A stretch of DNA of 37,035 nt from a virus, in IMG/VR virus record IMGVR_UViG_3300050821_004906, positions 1 to 37,035 of that record; one strand, written 5' to 3'. Shown one piece after another: positions 6,319 through 14,436 of the stretch. The translations under genes and the position numbers were made by a program. Each line of letters starts with the position of its first letter. The first letter of the stretch is position 1. A model generated the notes under the pieces. It did no database searches. It was not told the DNA's origin and saw only the letters and a program-made list of their open reading frames with translations.

Positions 6319-6561
6319 TTATGCGCCCCTCATATCATCTAAGTATTGAAGTGAGCCTTTAATTCTGCCATTCTCATAAAGAGCGCAGCGTATTTTCACG
6401 CAATCCTTTAAATAACCATAAGTAATGACAAAATGCTCGTTCTCATCTTCACCGTCGATATAATATGCATGGCAATCAGTATCAACCGGCCTATTAGCAT
6501 TTAAAAGCTCAAGATATTCTTTGTTTGTGTCAAGAATGTGCTGTAATGAAAATTTTCTCAT
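6319..6561 (-). CDS. Hypothetical small protein, 80 aa
   Basis: Unrecognised alpha/beta protein. An N-terminal helix (SLQHILDTNKEYLELLNANR) is followed by several strands (HAYYIDGED, HFVITYGYLKDCVKIRCALY). It is acidic in the middle and has no membrane segment. A good AAGGGGAATATC ribosome site precedes the ATG, and the stop lies 1 nt from the next gene. It is part of the leftward early operon. Confidence 0.7.
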   Translation of the reverse strand: MRKFSLQHILDTNKEYLELLNANRPVDTDCHAYYIDGEDENEHFVITYGYLKDCVKIRCALYENGRIKGSLQYLDDMRGA

Positions 6562-6571
6562 GATATTCCCC

Positions 6572-6751
6572 TTATAATGATTGAGATTGAATGTTGATTG
6601 TATAGCCTAGGCTCTTAAGCGTGTCTATATCCTTGCGTAAAAGCGTTTTTCTGCCAGTTAGCTCTAGGATTTTAAAGCCTGTGTCACAAATAGGATAGAT
6701 TGCCTCTACGCCGTAATTGCGAGTGATCTTGATTGTTATTGTGTTACTCAT
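6572..6751 (-). CDS. Hypothetical small protein, 59 aa
   Basis: Encodes MSNTITIKITRNYGVEAIYP, continuing PICDTGFKILELTGRKTLLRKD and ending SLGYTINIQSQSL. It has a perfect AAGGAG ribosome site 8 nt before the ATG and a well-formed promoter about 55 nt upstream, making it the probable first gene of the leftward early operon. It reads as a compact beta-strand/helix protein. I recognise the style of a small phage early protein but cannot name a function. Confidence 0.7.
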   Translation of the reverse strand: MSNTITIKITRNYGVEAIYPICDTGFKILELTGRKTLLRKDIDTLKSLGYTINIQSQSL

Positions 6752-6804
6752 AGTTAGTACTCCTTATTGATTGTATTAAACGCTTTATCTGCGCTCATGA
6801 AAGT

Positions 6805-6833
6805 ACTCTAACTCATTAACTCAATAGTGTCAA
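6805..6833 (-). promoter_or_regulatory. Sigma70-like promoter for the leftward early operon
   Basis: Leftward reading: TTGACA (6833-6828), 17-nt spacer, TAGAGT (6810-6805). The predicted start, near 6799, lies almost on an ATG (6798) that opens a 14-codon frame, MSADKAFNTINKEY, ending 2 nt before the 59-aa gene. That could be a leaderless leader peptide or chance. The spacer holds repeated TTGAGTTAATGAGTTAGAG-type words that could be operator sites. Confidence 0.55.
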
Positions 6834-6845
6834 TAACAAAAAACA

Positions 6846-7256
6846 CTATTTTATCACTTTTTTTAAGAATGTTATTGCAATGTCTATATTACTTGTGACT
6901 ATCCACTTGATATTTAAGGAATCTAGCAATGTAGAAAACTTAATCTGCATAGGCGATAATTTACATTTATTATCCCTTTTGAACTCTATAAAGGCACATC
7001 CACTTGCAAAAAGTATCATATAATCAAATACACCCGGCATTAATCCTAGTGCTTTTAAATGCCAGCGGTAGCCCTTACTATTCATATTCTCATTCGCTAT
7101 GTGTATAAGCGCAAACGGCTTCTCAAAGTAGCCCGCAGATTGCAATTGTTTAACTAACATTACAAAAGACTTGCAAATATCTGATTCCTTTGGAATTATA
7201 GTATGAATACAATTTGATGCTTTGTGATTCAGTGTTAGAGTTTTTATTCGTGGCAT
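6846..7256 (-). CDS. VRR-NUC domain nuclease
   Basis: A 136-aa protein of the stand-alone phage VRR-NUC type, PD-(D/E)XK nucleases that act on branched or double-stranded DNA. The catalytic core is visible: G75-V-F-D78, then E91-F-K93 in AFIEFKRD, then LSPMQ with Q104, followed by the typical strand KWIVTS and a C-terminal helix. The N-terminal region carries the usual His/Asn-rich lead-in (IHIANENMNSKGYRWH). A likely role is resolving replication or recombination junctions, or trimming concatemers before packaging. GGATAATAAGT precedes the ATG. It lies upstream of the operon promoter at 6805, so it probably has a separate one. Confidence 0.85.
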   Translation of the reverse strand: MPRIKTLTLNHKASNCIHTIIPKESDICKSFVMLVKQLQSAGYFEKPFALIHIANENMNSKGYRWHLKALGLMPGVFDYMILFASGCAFIEFKRDNKCKLSPMQIKFSTLLDSLNIKWIVTSNIDIAITFLKKVIK

Positions 7257-7378
7257 TACTTATTATCCTATTAATAGTATCAGTTGCGGGGATATATCTT
7301 TATAACTCAATTACTAAAATAATCAATGAGTTAGAATCAAATGAAATAAAAGGTATAATATGCCGTATGAAAAAGTAA
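7217..7378 (+). CDS. Possible 53-aa single-pass membrane protein
   Basis: A frame reading MLCDSVLEFLFVALLIILLI, then VSVAGIYLYNS and a charged tail ITKIINELESNEIKG. It has one strong transmembrane segment at about residues 8-27 and a short helical tail. A GTG at 7232 is an alternative start; neither has a clear ribosome site. It overlaps the start of the VRR-NUC gene on the other strand by 40 nt and ends 2 nt before the convergent HNH gene. The protein-like composition favours a real gene, but there is no recognisable family. Confidence 0.4.
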   Translation: MLCDSVLEFLFVALLIILLIVSVAGIYLYNSITKIINELESNEIKGIICRMKK

Positions 7379-7379
7379 A

Positions 7380-7874
7380 TTATTTTTTAAAACCGTGAGG
7401 TATGTGTTTTATATGTTCAAGAGAATGACAGTTAGGGCACAAAATCATAAGATTATCCGGCAGATTATTATGTCGATCTCTATCTTTATGATGTACGCCA
7501 AGTATTCTAGGCTCTTTGTTATATCCGCATTGCTCACATTCTTTGATCATATTACGCCTAATCAAATTTTTTCTAACAGTAGTATATTTGGCTTTCCAAA
7601 CAGCTTTTATAGGTTTATTGACGCATGTTTTAGAGCAATATTTTCTTTTTTTGCATGGCGAGTCATAGAATTCTTTACTACAGTAAAGACAATTATGCTT
7701 AATCAAATTCTTATTATAAGGAATTTTACCAGTAATACTTTTAAGTCTTTGTGGTTCACGTTGAGCTTTGGTTATATGCCACAAACAAGCTCTAGAACAA
7801 CAAATAGCTTTAAGCTTGCGATAAGGCTTTACATTAAAAGGTTTTTTACATTTAACACATATCAAGGTTATCAT
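7380..7874 (-). CDS. Freestanding HNH endonuclease
   Basis: A 164-aa protein with two zinc-ribbon-like cysteine sets (CVKC...CCSRAC at about 6-30; CLYC...YCSKTC at about 62-84) followed by an HNH core. The core has [18 protein letters not shown], the [12 protein letters not shown] block and LEHIKH. The HH/N/H residues and the metal-binding CxxC...CxxC are intact. Such genes are commonly freestanding homing-type or packaging-associated nucleases in phages. It is transcribed against the late genes, and its start is 1 nt from the divergent gene at 7876, as though inserted at the module boundary. Confidence 0.85.
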   Translation of the reverse strand: MITLICVKCKKPFNVKPYRKLKAICCSRACLWHITKAQREPQRLKSITGKIPYNKNLIKHNCLYCSKEFYDSPCKKRKYCSKTCVNKPIKAVWKAKYTTVRKNLIRRNMIKECEQCGYNKEPRILGVHHKDRDRHNNLPDNLMILCPNCHSLEHIKHIPHGFKK

Positions 7875-7875
7875 T

Positions 7876-8019
7876 ATGCCTCTTAAAAAAGGAAAATCAA
7901 ATAAGATTAAAAGTGAGAATATATCAGAATTGCGACATTCTGGCTACCCACAAAAGCAAGCTGTAGCTATAGCTTATAGTGAAGCCGGTAAAAGCAAAAA
8001 GAAAAAGAAAGGTAAATAA
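7876..8019 (+). CDS. Small basic phage protein, 47 aa (DUF6496-like)
   Basis: Encodes [20 protein letters not shown], continuing [20 protein letters not shown] and a poly-Lys tail. The phrase [20 protein letters not shown] is a recurring signature of small basic phage proteins found near terminase genes. Function is unknown; the charge suggests DNA contact. AAGG upstream serves as ribosome site. It opens the long rightward late gene series, and its TAA overlaps the next ATG (TAATG). Confidence 0.75.
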   Translation: MPLKKGKSNKIKSENISELRHSGYPQKQAVAIAYSEAGKSKKKKKGK

Positions 8020-8279
8020 TGAGCTTAGAAAGTTTACATGAAATACCTATAAACCATATTGACGGCCTTATATCGGCCGTATTACGCACTACTACTAATC
8101 AAGAATGGGAAGTTGCAGTTAAACATAAAGTTAGCGACATGCCTATATCGCCTAATTATATAAATGGCTACCAAATAGATATTACAGTCACTAGCAGACT
8201 TAAAGATGATTATCACAACCCACATACTACAATGTATAGAACTATTTGGGTTGATAAGGGGGATTTAACGCCCAAATGA
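8019..8279 (+). CDS. Hypothetical protein, 86 aa
   Basis: Unrecognised beta-rich protein (QEWEVAVKHKV, YQIDITVTSRL, TTMYRTIWVDKG). It overlaps the genes on both sides by 1-4 nt, so it is translationally coupled in the pre-terminase group 7876-8923. No catalytic motif or membrane segment. Confidence 0.7.
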   Translation: MSLESLHEIPINHIDGLISAVLRTTTNQEWEVAVKHKVSDMPISPNYINGYQIDITVTSRLKDDYHNPHTTMYRTIWVDKGDLTPK

Positions 8280-8461
8280 TTGAAAAAGGCATTGTAAATA
8301 TAGGTGAGCTTAAAGTCAGGCTTTATATAGACCCCTGCGAGCCTGAATACTTACAATTTACCATTTATGAGTGTGAAGAAAAACAAAGTGAAATAACAGA
8401 TGACATGGCAAACATGATATTAACGCAAGCACTAGAGCAAATAGGTTTAAGTTATGATTGA
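8276..8461 (+). CDS. Hypothetical acidic protein, 61 aa
   Basis: Unrecognised small acidic alpha/beta protein (VRLYIDPCEPEYLQFTIYEC, then a helix MANMILTQALEQIG). ATGA overlap with the preceding gene and an 8-nt overlap with the next. Part of the compact pre-terminase group of very short genes. Confidence 0.7.
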   Translation: MIEKGIVNIGELKVRLYIDPCEPEYLQFTIYECEEKQSEITDDMANMILTQALEQIGLSYD

Positions 8462-8750
8462 GAATACAAAACATATATATCAATGCTGGTATAGAGCTTT
8501 GTGGGTAAGTGGAACTATAGATAACGAATTACAATATACCACTCAAGGCTATTATAGCGAGTTCAATACACCTTATGAGGCTGCAATTAGTTGCCATGGT
8601 AAGTTTCCTGCTTTTCTTAACGAATTGCGTCGCACTGTATTAAGTATTTATAAGTTAACAAGGAAAATAGTCCCTGAATCGCATGAATTAATACATATCA
8701 AAGAGCTTTCACTTAAAGAATTTAAACAGCTTGAAAGGAAGTTTTCATGA
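8454..8750 (+). CDS. Hypothetical protein, 98 aa
   Basis: Unrecognised. The aromatic-rich N-terminal half (KHIYQCWYRALWVSG, YTTQGYYSEFNTPYEAA) is followed by a basic helical C-terminus (FLNELRRTVLSIYKLTRK). The stop overlaps the next start (ATGA). No domain assigned. Confidence 0.7.
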   Translation: MIENTKHIYQCWYRALWVSGTIDNELQYTTQGYYSEFNTPYEAAISCHGKFPAFLNELRRTVLSIYKLTRKIVPESHELIHIKELSLKEFKQLERKFS

Positions 8751-8923
8751 TCATTAAAGAGCTTATTACATTACTAGTTAAATGCAATCCTGATGCACGA
8801 GTGGGTATTGAATGCGACAATAATAAACATGATATCGCATATATATATAATGATCTTGATGATGACCCTGAATTCCCTGTTGTAATACATATTGAACCTT
8901 TTGCAGATAAGGGGGCTTTATGA
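8747..8923 (+). CDS. Hypothetical acidic protein, 58 aa
   Basis: Encodes MIIKELITLLVKCNPDARVG, continuing with an acidic stretch (NDLDDDPEFPVVIHIEPF). The opening IKELITLLxxxNPDAxV is a pattern seen in many small phage proteins of unknown function. It overlaps both neighbours through ATGA junctions, including the small terminase candidate, which supports translation. Confidence 0.65.
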   Translation: MIIKELITLLVKCNPDARVGIECDNNKHDIAYIYNDLDDDPEFPVVIHIEPFADKGAL

Positions 8924-9342
8924 GTGACGATGTTTCGCAATCAAATATCAATGAAAATTCAGTGACCCTTTATGAGAAGCGTTGCGCTAACTTAAAACCC
9001 TTTAAACCTGGACAAACAGGCAATCCGCTAGGCAAACCTAAAGGCCGTTTGAATATGACAACCATGCTTAGAGCATTGCTTGAAACAGAAACAGTTGATG
9101 AGTTCGGCAATGTAAACACGCATGCAGCATTAATCAACCAAGCATTAGCAAAGAAAGCTGCAAGCGGCGACACAGCAGCGATTAAAGAGGTTTATGAGCG
9201 CATTGACGGTAAGACTTCACAGGTAGTGGAAATAGGCAATAAGGATGAGATAGCTTTCAAGATAGCTCAAAGCCTTGGCAAAGATCAAATAGACGAAATA
9301 GTCAATGTGCGCGATGATGACAGCGACACCAGCACAACATAA
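8920..9342 (+). CDS. DUF5681 protein, probable small terminase subunit
   Basis: A 140-aa protein with the DUF5681 signature FKPGQTGNPLGKPKG (residues about 28-42), then helical segments TMLRALLETETVDEFGN and AKKAASGDTAAIKEVYERID. Its place immediately before, and overlapping, the large terminase by 38 nt is where the DNA-recognising small subunit is normally found. The C-terminus is acidic (NVRDDDSDTSTT), as would suit docking to the large subunit. Assignment is by signature plus position. Confidence 0.75.
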   Translation: MSDDVSQSNINENSVTLYEKRCANLKPFKPGQTGNPLGKPKGRLNMTTMLRALLETETVDEFGNVNTHAALINQALAKKAASGDTAAIKEVYERIDGKTSQVVEIGNKDEIAFKIAQSLGKDQIDEIVNVRDDDSDTSTT

Positions 9343-10753
9343 ATATAAAGATGTACCACTAGAATATATAGCCTTTAGTAAGCTTAGGGCTTTCGCCAAG
9401 GCACTTAATCCGCAGTTCGATACTACACCCTATCACATCAAGAGAATAGCTAGCGCTTTACAGCAAGTGGAGCGTGGAGCTATTAAGCGTTTGATGATCA
9501 GTTGCCCGCCTAGGCATGGTAAGTCAATGCTGACTAGTGAGATGTTTCCTGCATGGTACTTTGGGCGTAACCCTGAGAAGAATATTATCTTTGCTACATA
9601 TGGTCAGGATTTTGCGGAAGAGTTCGGGCGCAAGGTACGCAATCATATTACAGACCCTCTTTATAATATGATCTTTCCGACAACTATGCTAGCTGATGAT
9701 TCAGCGGCTGCTAAGAAGTTCAGCACTACTAGAGGCGGCTCTTACTATGCTGTGGGTATGGGCGCAGCTATAACAGGCCGTGGAGCGCATTGCTTGATCA
9801 TAGATGACCCGATAAAGAACCATGAAGAGGCAGATAGCTCACTTATACGGCAAAGAATCAAAGACTGGTATAGTAGTACGGCTTACACAAGGCTAGAGCC
9901 AGATGGTGCTATTATCATCATACAAACACGCTGGCATAATGATGATCTGTCAGGCTGGTTGCTGCATGAGAAGAAAGAGCCTTGGCATGTGATATCACTA
10001 CCAGCAATTACTCGCAATGAGCAAGGCATAGAGCAAGCCTTATGGCCTGAGCGGTATAGCATTGAGAACCTAACTAACATACGCAATACAGTGTCTTCAC
10101 GTGACTGGGCAGCTCTCTATATGCAAACGCCTATACTTGACGGCGGTAATGTGTTTAAGGAAGCATGGCTGCAATACTATCGTGAAGAGCTCAACCTGAA
10201 TGAAATGAATATCTATGTCTTTGTTGATCCTGCAAACTCAAAGGATAAGGAAAGCGATAACACAGCTATAGTAGTGATAGGGGCTAACAAGGATGGTCAT
10301 CTATATCTGATTGACGCATGGGTTGACAAGCTTAATATCAAAGAGCGTGAGAACCTAGTGTTTAAAATACATGAAAAGTACCAACCTAAGATGATCTATT
10401 ATGAGAAGTATGGCATGCAGATAGATATAGACTACATGCGACAGGCGATGGAATATCGCAACTATAGGTTCTCTATCACTGAGGTAGGGGGTAACAAGAT
10501 GAAAAAGAATGACCGCATAGAGAGGCTTGCACCGCTATTTGAAGATGGTAAGATATGGCTGCCGTTATTCCTAAAGAAAAAGAACTACCTAGGGCGTGAA
10601 GTGGACTTAGTAACATACTTCAAAGACGAAGAGTATACACAGTTCCCTGCCGGAAAGCATGATGACTTCCTAGACGCCTTTGCACGTGTTTGTGATGTAC
10701 CTATTATGTATCCTAAAAAATCTAAGTTGAATTATTACGAATTATATAGATAA
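9305..10753 (+). CDS. terL: Terminase large subunit
   Basis: A 482-aa packaging motor and nuclease. The ATPase half has Walker A SCPPRHGKS (66-74), Walker B HCLIIDDP (162-169) with the following KNHEEA, and the coupling segment IIIIQTRWHNDDLSGW (203-218). The RNase H-like nuclease half has D308 (YVFVDPA), a second acidic position near E367 (YYEKYG) and KHDDFLDAF (451-459) near the C-terminus. It packages the genome through the portal encoded at 12325. It starts inside the small subunit gene. The family is TerL of podo- and siphoviruses with the Terminase_6-type nuclease. Confidence 0.95.
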   Translation: MCAMMTATPAQHKYKDVPLEYIAFSKLRAFAKALNPQFDTTPYHIKRIASALQQVERGAIKRLMISCPPRHGKSMLTSEMFPAWYFGRNPEKNIIFATYGQDFAEEFGRKVRNHITDPLYNMIFPTTMLADDSAAAKKFSTTRGGSYYAVGMGAAITGRGAHCLIIDDPIKNHEEADSSLIRQRIKDWYSSTAYTRLEPDGAIIIIQTRWHNDDLSGWLLHEKKEPWHVISLPAITRNEQGIEQALWPERYSIENLTNIRNTVSSRDWAALYMQTPILDGGNVFKEAWLQYYREELNLNEMNIYVFVDPANSKDKESDNTAIVVIGANKDGHLYLIDAWVDKLNIKERENLVFKIHEKYQPKMIYYEKYGMQIDIDYMRQAMEYRNYRFSITEVGGNKMKKNDRIERLAPLFEDGKIWLPLFLKKKNYLGREVDLVTYFKDEEYTQFPAGKHDDFLDAFARVCDVPIMYPKKSKLNYYELYR

Positions 10754-10789
10754 TATGCACACATCAACCATATTGGCGGAGCCGACAAA

Positions 10790-11056
10790 ATGGATACAAC
10801 TCAGATAAAGAGCCTGAATTTCGCTTTATATGATTCTGTAAAAACAGATATAGAGAAAGTAATTGAGAAGCATAATTTGTATGGCTATCAGGCTTGTGCG
10901 ATATTGGATACTATAGTTAAGGCTCAAATTATATCTAACTTAGTAGCTAATGCACCTAATTTAGATGCTGCTATAAAATCAATGAGAGATAGTAACAATG
11001 CAATATTAGAAGAAAGTATAGAGTTATTGAAAAAAACTTACAATAAAAGGAGTTAA
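10790..11056 (+). CDS. Hypothetical helical protein, 88 aa; first of a paralogous pair
   Basis: Unrecognised all-helical protein. It aligns with the next gene: AILDTIVKAQIISNLVANAP with FIEMLNARLLITQLVRLNPN, then DAAIKSMRDSNNAILEES with DDSIATLRQTYAGIVENT. GGAG lies 11 nt before the ATG. It sits between terminase and portal, so a packaging or head-assembly accessory is possible. Confidence 0.7.
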   Translation: MDTTQIKSLNFALYDSVKTDIEKVIEKHNLYGYQACAILDTIVKAQIISNLVANAPNLDAAIKSMRDSNNAILEESIELLKKTYNKRS

Positions 11057-11057
11057 C

Positions 11058-11333
11058 ATGTCAACACCAGTAGATTTTAAAACATTTGAGATAATGCTAG
11101 AAGAGTTTGATGGCTTATTTGATAAATATAAAATGGATAATGTAGCCCGCGTTAGTTTTATTGAAATGTTAAATGCTAGACTTTTAATAACTCAATTAGT
11201 AAGATTGAACCCTAATATAGATGACTCAATAGCTACATTGAGGCAGACTTATGCAGGAATAGTAGAGAATACTGTTGTGTTATTAAAAGCTGCTTATAAA
11301 TTACGTGAAGAGGTTACAAAGAAAAATGACTGA
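11058..11333 (+). CDS. Hypothetical helical protein, 91 aa; second of a paralogous pair
   Basis: Unrecognised. It shares with its upstream neighbour (1 nt away) a central amphipathic helix, an N-P-N-(I/L)-D turn and a final helix ending in LLKxxYK. The ribosome site AAAAGGAG lies in the end of the upstream gene. The similarity and adjacency imply tandem duplication. No catalytic residues are evident. Confidence 0.7.
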   Translation: MSTPVDFKTFEIMLEEFDGLFDKYKMDNVARVSFIEMLNARLLITQLVRLNPNIDDSIATLRQTYAGIVENTVVLLKAAYKLREEVTKKND

Positions 11334-11685
11334 CAATATACGCTTAGATGACTATGAAATAGCTTATTATATTGATGATTTTAAGAAAAGCACGATCAAA
11401 GCCATTAGAAAGGACAGAACCCCTATAAGTGAAGAGTTAGCTAAAGAAGTTAAAGACTTACTCTTAGAAAGGGAACTTAAGAATATGAAAGCTCATTTTC
11501 TTAAAGCGGATATGAATAAGATACTAGAATTAAAGCCTATGCTTGAGCAAGTAGCAGTACTCTTAGAAAAGATGACATTTAATAACCCTGATAAAGATAT
11601 AATCTTAAAAGAGATCATAAAGAAGCTAAGAGAGATATCTTTTGAGCTTATACCTTTTTTGCAAGGTGATGATGACCCAAATTAA
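11326..11685 (+). CDS. Hypothetical helical protein, 119 aa
   Basis: Unrecognised, strongly charged, almost entirely helical (EELAKEVKDLLLERELKNMK; LKEIIKKLREISFELIPFL). The ATG at 11326 gives an 8-nt overlap with the previous stop; a GTG at 11305 would overlap by 29 nt. The Lys/Glu richness suggests a coiled coil or small helical bundle. Part of the small-gene group between terminase and portal. Confidence 0.65.
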   Translation: MTDNIRLDDYEIAYYIDDFKKSTIKAIRKDRTPISEELAKEVKDLLLERELKNMKAHFLKADMNKILELKPMLEQVAVLLEKMTFNNPDKDIILKEIIKKLREISFELIPFLQGDDDPN

Positions 11686-12097
11686 TAATCTAGCGCTATA
11701 TCTTATGGAAATAATTGAAATGACTTCTAATTGGAAGTCATTGAATGTAGAGCAATTAAGTATAGTAAATGAAAAGCTGAAATATCTTTATAATTACTTT
11801 GAATTGTTACCTCCCGATTTAATTGAATACACTCATAATCAGGCTAAAATGCAAGCTTTCTTAAAAGAGCGTGATGTATTGAGAAGTAAATTACAGAAAG
11901 CTGAGAATTTATATAATATAGCTAATGTTGAAGCGAGAAGAGCTAAGCGTGGGCGTAATAATTGGAAGAGTAAATATAGGCGATTAAATAGAAAATATAA
12001 AATCGATACAATGTTTTTAGATTATTATAAGCAAGAGCATACCAAAAAAGTAGAAAATCTTATAGGTGTTGAGTTCCCAAAATGGCCTAAAAAGTAG
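11672..12097 (+). CDS. Hypothetical coiled-coil protein, 141 aa
   Basis: Unrecognised. The ATG at 11672 is chosen because AAGG precedes it at 5 nt and overlap with the previous gene is only 14 nt. The central part is a coiled coil (FLKERDVLRSKLQKAENLYN) followed by a very basic stretch (RRAKRGRNNWKSKYRRLNRK). It ends before a non-coding stretch at 12098-12324. The basic region could bind nucleic acid. Confidence 0.65.
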   Translation: MTQINNLALYLMEIIEMTSNWKSLNVEQLSIVNEKLKYLYNYFELLPPDLIEYTHNQAKMQAFLKERDVLRSKLQKAENLYNIANVEARRAKRGRNNWKSKYRRLNRKYKIDTMFLDYYKQEHTKKVENLIGVEFPKWPKK

Positions 12098-12106
12098 ATA
12101 TTCTGT

Positions 12107-12211
12107 GCTCATTCGTTAGCTTGGAGGGTAGGATTCGAACCCACGATTACTGCCGATTGCCAACTTTTGTTATCCTCGATAGATATTCTCTATCACAGCC
12201 TACAAATGAGC
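12107..12211 (-). ncRNA. tRNA-like / structured element in the gap before the portal gene
   Basis: Read leftward it contains a tRNA-like 3' half: T-arm GTGGG-TTCGAAT-CCTAC (12144-12128), then CCTCCAA, which can pair with TTGTAGG (12205-12199) with one mismatch. The middle does not form an anticodon arm; it has a separate GATAG/CTATC hairpin (12178-12194). A larger stem, GCTCATTTGTAGGC (12211-12198) with GCTAACGAATGAGC (12120-12107), closes the whole element with one mismatch. It could be a decayed tRNA, a tRNA 3' end used as a phage attachment core, or another structured RNA. The rest of 12098-12324 shows only short AT-rich hairpins and no gene. Confidence 0.4.
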
Positions 12212-12324
12212 TTTTAAAGCTTATCATATAATTTCCTTAATGGAAATGGTTGCTTCACACTTTCCCTTTGCTGTTAATCATTTATTGAGATAGTCTATAA
12301 ACTATTGAAATACATAATCTGTAG

Positions 12325-14436
12325 ATGATAGACAAACAGTTAAATGAAGCTTTTATTGGTTTGCCTAATGATGAAGATATCATTGCACGCATGGAAGCTC
12401 GATTGAATGAATCGCTTACAATATCACAAGACTGGCGGCAATATGAAGTTCGGGAGAACTATGCCTTGTTTGAAGGCAACCAGTGGACTACTGAAGGTAT
12501 AAACACTCAGACTAAGAACTCACAGGCTATTATCAATATCAATCGTACTGCGCCTATTCTTGAGTCTATATGCGGCTTTGAGATACAAAACCGTTTGGAT
12601 ATAAACTACCTTCCAAGATTACATGATGAAGAGCAAGAGGGTTTTGCAAGCGATATCATGAACCCTGCAGTGAAATACATTGAGCAGAATGCACATGCTT
12701 ATATGGCATATACTCTATCATTCAAAGATATGCTTATATGCGGTATAGGGGCAGTAGATGTAAGTATTAATTATGACAATAATCCCGATGGGGAATGCGT
12801 TATTGAGCGTTTGTTTCCGGCTTTTTTATTCTGGGATAACGCAGCACGTGCAAAGAATATAACTGATAGTGATTATGTAGTAAGACTCAAAGTAATGAAT
12901 CAGGAGCTCATTAAAGAGCAATATGGAGCTGATTACTTTGATAGTATATATGATGCAGCACTTGATGCACGTATCCTTGAGTTTTTTAATGCGGTTTTAG
13001 CAGTGAAAACCCTTGGGGTGGTATATGAATACCAGTGGAGACAAAAAGAGCCCTTCTATAGGGTAAAAAACCCCTTTATGGATTTAGACTTTAATGACTT
13101 CCCTCCTGAAGCTGCTCAGTTGATACAAGCGCTTATGATGGATTATGCTCAGAGATTTGAGTTTGACCCGCAAAGAGATTCTCTTTTCTCAGTTGAGAAA
13201 ATGTCTCAAATTAGTGATCTTAAGATGATGCTTGAGCCGGCAGGTATTAAAATAAAGTCCACCAAGCAGCATAAGTTTAAATACTATCGAGCTATTATAA
13301 CTGGAAGTAAAGTAGTCGAAAAGTCGGAGAACTATTCTCACACTGGCTTTTCTATCAAGTTTATGACAGGTCAGTTTAGCGAGCTAACGCAAAGTTATTA
13401 TGGCCTTGGAAGGTCTTGTAAAGAACCTCAGCGTTTATTAAATCAGGCAGTGGCAGATTATGTAGGATTCTTGCAAACAATACCTAAAGGTGGCGTTGAA
13501 ATAGAGCGTGATGCTGTGGATGATATCAATGCTTTTATAGATACTTATGCAAAAGCCAGGCATGTGACAGTATATGAGCCGGGGGGATTAGCAAAGAGTC
13601 GCCCTAAGATCACCCCGCCTATACCGGCAGGTGTACTTGAGATGATACAATATGCAGATCAGCAAATCATGCAGGTTTGTGGTGTAACTCCTGAGCTTAT
13701 GGGAATGATGCAGTCTAAAGAGATGAATAGTTCTTTTATGCGTCAGCAGATTAGACAGAGTCTTACGCCATTAGCTATATATTTTGACTCAAAGTATTAC
13801 TTTTTGCAGCAAATAGCTTATTTATTTACCGATGTAGTAAGGATACTTGCTGATAATAATGAAGGGAGATTAATCAAGAATGTTACCGGTGAGGGAACTG
13901 AGAAGTTTTTCCCACTTACTAAGTCAAGAATTGCCGCTGAATATGACATAACTGTTGATGAAATGCCTTCAACACCAGATCAGGACAACGATACATTCCA
14001 AAAACTCCTGGATTTACAGGTGACTTCGATGAATTCGCCTTCTCCTGTGAATTTCTTACCATTAGCAATGCAATTTGCACCATTTAATTCAAAGATTAAA
14101 GAGCAAGTTACTGAAATGATGAAACCGCCGCCTCCACCAGAGCCAGACCCAGTCCAACAAGCACTATTAGAGTCTGAAACTAACTATAAGAATGCTTCGG
14201 CAGAGAAACTGAAAGTAGAAGCAATGCGTTCGCAAATAGAAATGCAGACCAAACAGGCGGAAGCAGAGTTCTCGCCATTAAGACAAGCCGCAGATATCGA
14301 TTATATAGAAGCAAAAACAATCAGCGAACATGTAAAAGCTGGAGTGGCAATGCATACTCCTTTGCATGATAAAAACAGACCTGAAAGGTCTGCTAATAAC
14401 ACAAATAAAGGTAATTATGACCGAGCAAAACAATGA
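12325..14436 (+). CDS. Portal protein (P22 gp1-like)
   Basis: A 703-aa portal that forms the dodecameric ring at the capsid vertex through which TerL packages DNA. The length and segments match the P22-type family: an N-terminal DWRQYEVRENYALFEGNQWT block, the IININRTAPILESICGFEIQ block, a central FPAFLFWDNAARAKNITDSD block, and the GVTPELMGMMQSKEMNS clip/stem region followed by RQQIRQSLTPLAIYFDS. The C-terminal region is Pro-rich (PPPPPEPDP), then helical, resembling a barrel domain. No Shine-Dalgarno is visible before the ATG, which lies after the tRNA-like element. Confidence 0.92.
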   Translation: MIDKQLNEAFIGLPNDEDIIARMEARLNESLTISQDWRQYEVRENYALFEGNQWTTEGINTQTKNSQAIININRTAPILESICGFEIQNRLDINYLPRLHDEEQEGFASDIMNPAVKYIEQNAHAYMAYTLSFKDMLICGIGAVDVSINYDNNPDGECVIERLFPAFLFWDNAARAKNITDSDYVVRLKVMNQELIKEQYGADYFDSIYDAALDARILEFFNAVLAVKTLGVVYEYQWRQKEPFYRVKNPFMDLDFNDFPPEAAQLIQALMMDYAQRFEFDPQRDSLFSVEKMSQISDLKMMLEPAGIKIKSTKQHKFKYYRAIITGSKVVEKSENYSHTGFSIKFMTGQFSELTQSYYGLGRSCKEPQRLLNQAVADYVGFLQTIPKGGVEIERDAVDDINAFIDTYAKARHVTVYEPGGLAKSRPKITPPIPAGVLEMIQYADQQIMQVCGVTPELMGMMQSKEMNSSFMRQQIRQSLTPLAIYFDSKYYFLQQIAYLFTDVVRILADNNEGRLIKNVTGEGTEKFFPLTKSRIAAEYDITVDEMPSTPDQDNDTFQKLLDLQVTSMNSPSPVNFLPLAMQFAPFNSKIKEQVTEMMKPPPPPEPDPVQQALLESETNYKNASAEKLKVEAMRSQIEMQTKQAEAEFSPLRQAADIDYIEAKTISEHVKAGVAMHTPLHDKNRPERSANNTNKGNYDRAKQ

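Noticed and set aside
7395-7886. A 163-codon rightward frame opposite the HNH gene
   Set aside because: The HNH and zinc-binding motifs on the other strand are unambiguous; the rightward translation is Phe/Ile-rich shadow sequence.
8019-8923. Toxin-antitoxin pair among the four tiny pre-terminase genes
   Set aside because: None shows a recognisable toxin or antitoxin motif; overlapping small genes are common at this position in phages.
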